This document shows positions 5,832 to 6,943 of a DNA stretch of 6,943 nt, in pieces. Origin of the DNA: Coriobacteriales bacterium (lineage in GTDB: Bacteria > Actinomycetota > Coriobacteriia > Coriobacteriales > CADBOM01); the NCBI GenBank assembly GCA_017515355.1, contig JAFWGD010000226.1, forward strand, positions 1 through 6,943. Direction: 5' to 3'. The translations under genes and the position numbers were made by a program. Under the pieces are notes generated by a model. The model did no database searches and was not told where the DNA came from. It saw only the letters and a program-made list of their open reading frames with translations. Position 1 is the stretch's first letter, and each line of letters opens with the position of its first letter.

Positions 5832-6553
5832 GCGCTCCCGAAGAGCTCAATGCCGATATCGAGGAGTCCATCGCCGACGACGAGCCCGTCGCCGCGATCT
5901 CGCCGCGCATCGACGCCGCGGTAGCCTCGGGCGCCAAGGATCTGCGCATCGGGTTGATGGGTGGAACCTTCGATCCCATCCACTACGGCCATCTGATCGC
6001 AGCCGAGCAGGCACGCGAGCAGTTCGGTCTCGACTTCGTCATCTTCCTGCCAGCCGGCAACCCCTCGTTCAAGCAGGACAAGAAGATCTCCGACGGCGAG
6101 GATCGATACGAGATGGCTCGCATCGCCACGCAGGACAACAGGGCCTTCGACGTGAGCCGCATCGAGATCGACCGCGAGGGCGTCACCTACACCTACGACA
6201 CCATCTGCGAGCTGCGCGACAAGCTGCCTGGAACCACCGAGGTCTACTTCATCACCGGAGCAGATGCGATCGTGAGCCTGCCCAAGTGGTACAAGGCCGA
6301 CGAACTCGCCAAGATCGCGCACTTCGCAGCGTGCACGCGCCCAGGCTATGACTACACGCAGTTCAAGGAGGCGCAGGATGCGGATGTTGGCTTGCAGTTC
6401 GAGGTCGAGTTCTTCGATGTACCGGCGCTGGAGATTTCCTCCACCGACCTGCGCAAACGCGTATCGGAGGGCAAGTCGATCGCCTACATGACACCTCCGC
6501 AGGTCATCCGCTTCATCGCCAAGCGCGGCCTCTACATGGATGGGAATGTCTGA
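5828..6553 (+). CDS. nadD: Nicotinate-nucleotide adenylyltransferase (NAD biosynthesis)
   Basis: NadD transfers AMP from ATP to nicotinate mononucleotide, giving deamido-NAD, in the cytoplasm. The 241-residue product has the nucleotidyltransferase signature GGTFDPIHYGHL at 45-56, with the HxGH histidines H52 and H55, then a TGADA segment in the middle, and the C-terminal ISSTDLR at 203-209 that binds ATP phosphates. Residues 1-38 form an acidic, Ala-rich extension before the first strand (LRIGLMGG); most family members start close to that strand. The start at 5828 is kept because ATGA overlaps the proA stop and a purine-rich GAGAGGGGCAGG stretch lies upstream. An internal ATG at 5957 would remove the first strand and is unlikely. 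Its TGA overlaps the yqeK ATG, so the three genes are probably translated in a coupled manner. Confidence 0.96.
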   Translation: MSAPEELNADIEESIADDEPVAAISPRIDAAVASGAKDLRIGLMGGTFDPIHYGHLIAAEQAREQFGLDFVIFLPAGNPSFKQDKKISDGEDRYEMARIATQDNRAFDVSRIEIDREGVTYTYDTICELRDKLPGTTEVYFITGADAIVSLPKWYKADELAKIAHFAACTRPGYDYTQFKEAQDADVGLQFEVEFFDVPALEISSTDLRKRVSEGKSIAYMTPPQVIRFIAKRGLYMDGNV

Positions 6554-6943
6554 TGCCCCCATCGAGCACATTCGGGGCGGAATCGCTCGACGATATCGTC
6601 GAGGGCCTCAGCGCCTCCGATGCCAGGTTCGCACTGGATGCAGCCGAGCAGCTCAAAGCACGGTTGAAACCCTCGCGATTCGAGCACAGCATCTCTGTCT
6701 GCAGGATGGCGCGATCCATGGCGCGCATCTACGGCATCGACGTGGTCGAGGCGACATTCGCAGGCCTTCTGCATGACTGGGACAAGTGCTTCACGGGGGA
6801 GGAGCTGCTTGAGCACGCGCGCAGCCTCGGCATCGTCCTCACCGCCGAGGACGAGAAGGCGGAGGAGACGTTGCATGCGATAACCGCAGCGAAATCGCTG
6901 GCGAGCACCTTCCCCAACCTCGGCGAAAGCGTTCTTCAGGCCA
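6553..6943 (+). CDS. yqeK: HD-domain hydrolase YqeK, probable Ap4A hydrolase (3' end outside window)
   Basis: 130 complete codons are visible and the frame is open at the right edge. Relatives of YqeK symmetrically cleave diadenosine tetraphosphate to ADP and are often encoded beside nadD. The HD-domain metal ligands are visible: H45 in RFEHSISV and H74-D75 in GLLHDWDK, with a further H108 (LHAIT) where the family has its WHA/HAP histidine. The motif reads HDWDK, whereas the third residue after HD is commonly Ala or another small residue (HDxAK); D77 is slightly unusual. The first 35 or so residues form a longer lead-in than in Bacillus YqeK. ATG 6553 shares its A with the nadD TGA (TGATG). 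In many Gram-positives rsfS follows; here that would lie outside the window. Confidence 0.9.
   Translation, partial: MPPSSTFGAESLDDIVEGLSASDARFALDAAEQLKARLKPSRFEHSISVCRMARSMARIYGIDVVEATFAGLLHDWDKCFTGEELLEHARSLGIVLTAEDEKAEETLHAITAAKSLASTFPNLGESVLQA

Noticed and set aside
5753..6571. Minus-strand frame of 272 codons across nadD
   Set aside because: It is fully antisense to nadD, which has unmistakable family motifs. Leu/Val/Asp/Arg-rich antisense frames are a usual effect of strong third-position GC bias.

Overview
The window is high-GC bacterial DNA with tightly packed genes on both strands. Gene content and order (proA-nadD-yqeK in overlapping reading frames, a secreted coiled-coil/M23 hydrolase, Sec-type signal peptides without outer-membrane features) suggest a Gram-positive actinobacterium. 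My best guess is class Coriobacteriia (Eggerthellaceae-like), but this is inferred from content and base composition, not from a marker gene.

Layout, left to right. (1) Positions 1-1538, minus strand: the first 512 codons of a large gene whose 3' end lies left of the window. It encodes an exported, membrane-anchored protein of the alkaline-phosphatase-like fold followed by several membrane helices. No complete start-to-stop frame covers it because its stop is missing, but one uninterrupted frame runs from a TTG start to the window edge. (2) 1539-1748: an AT-rich divergent intergenic region with a convincing plus-strand promoter. (3) 1749-2456, plus: a coiled-coil protein with one zinc ribbon, of unknown function, followed by a probable intrinsic terminator. 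(4) 2722-3840, plus: a secreted murein hydrolase with a PcsB/EnvC-type coiled coil and an intact M23 (LytM) peptidase domain. (5) 3853-4377, minus, convergent with the hydrolase: a macrodomain O-acetyl-ADP-ribose deacetylase. (6) 4378-4556: a second divergent intergenic region with candidate promoters in both directions and a perfect 6-bp inverted repeat in the macrodomain leader. (7) 4557-6943, plus: proA, nadD and the 5' part of yqeK, coupled by ATGA and TGATG overlaps, so almost certainly one operon that continues past the right edge.

The right half is metabolic: proline synthesis (ProA), NAD synthesis (NadD), probable Ap4A hydrolysis (YqeK) and, divergently, ADP-ribose metabolism (macrodomain). 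The left half concerns the envelope: an exported phosphatase-fold membrane protein and a peptidoglycan hydrolase, with an uncharacterised zinc-ribbon protein between them. I see no mobile element, CRISPR array, RNA gene or clear foreign island. The most interesting items are the two uncharacterised proteins at the left (phosphatase-fold and zinc-ribbon), the start choice of the M23 hydrolase, the palindromes in the control regions, and proA standing without proB next to it. No evident new multi-gene system is present.
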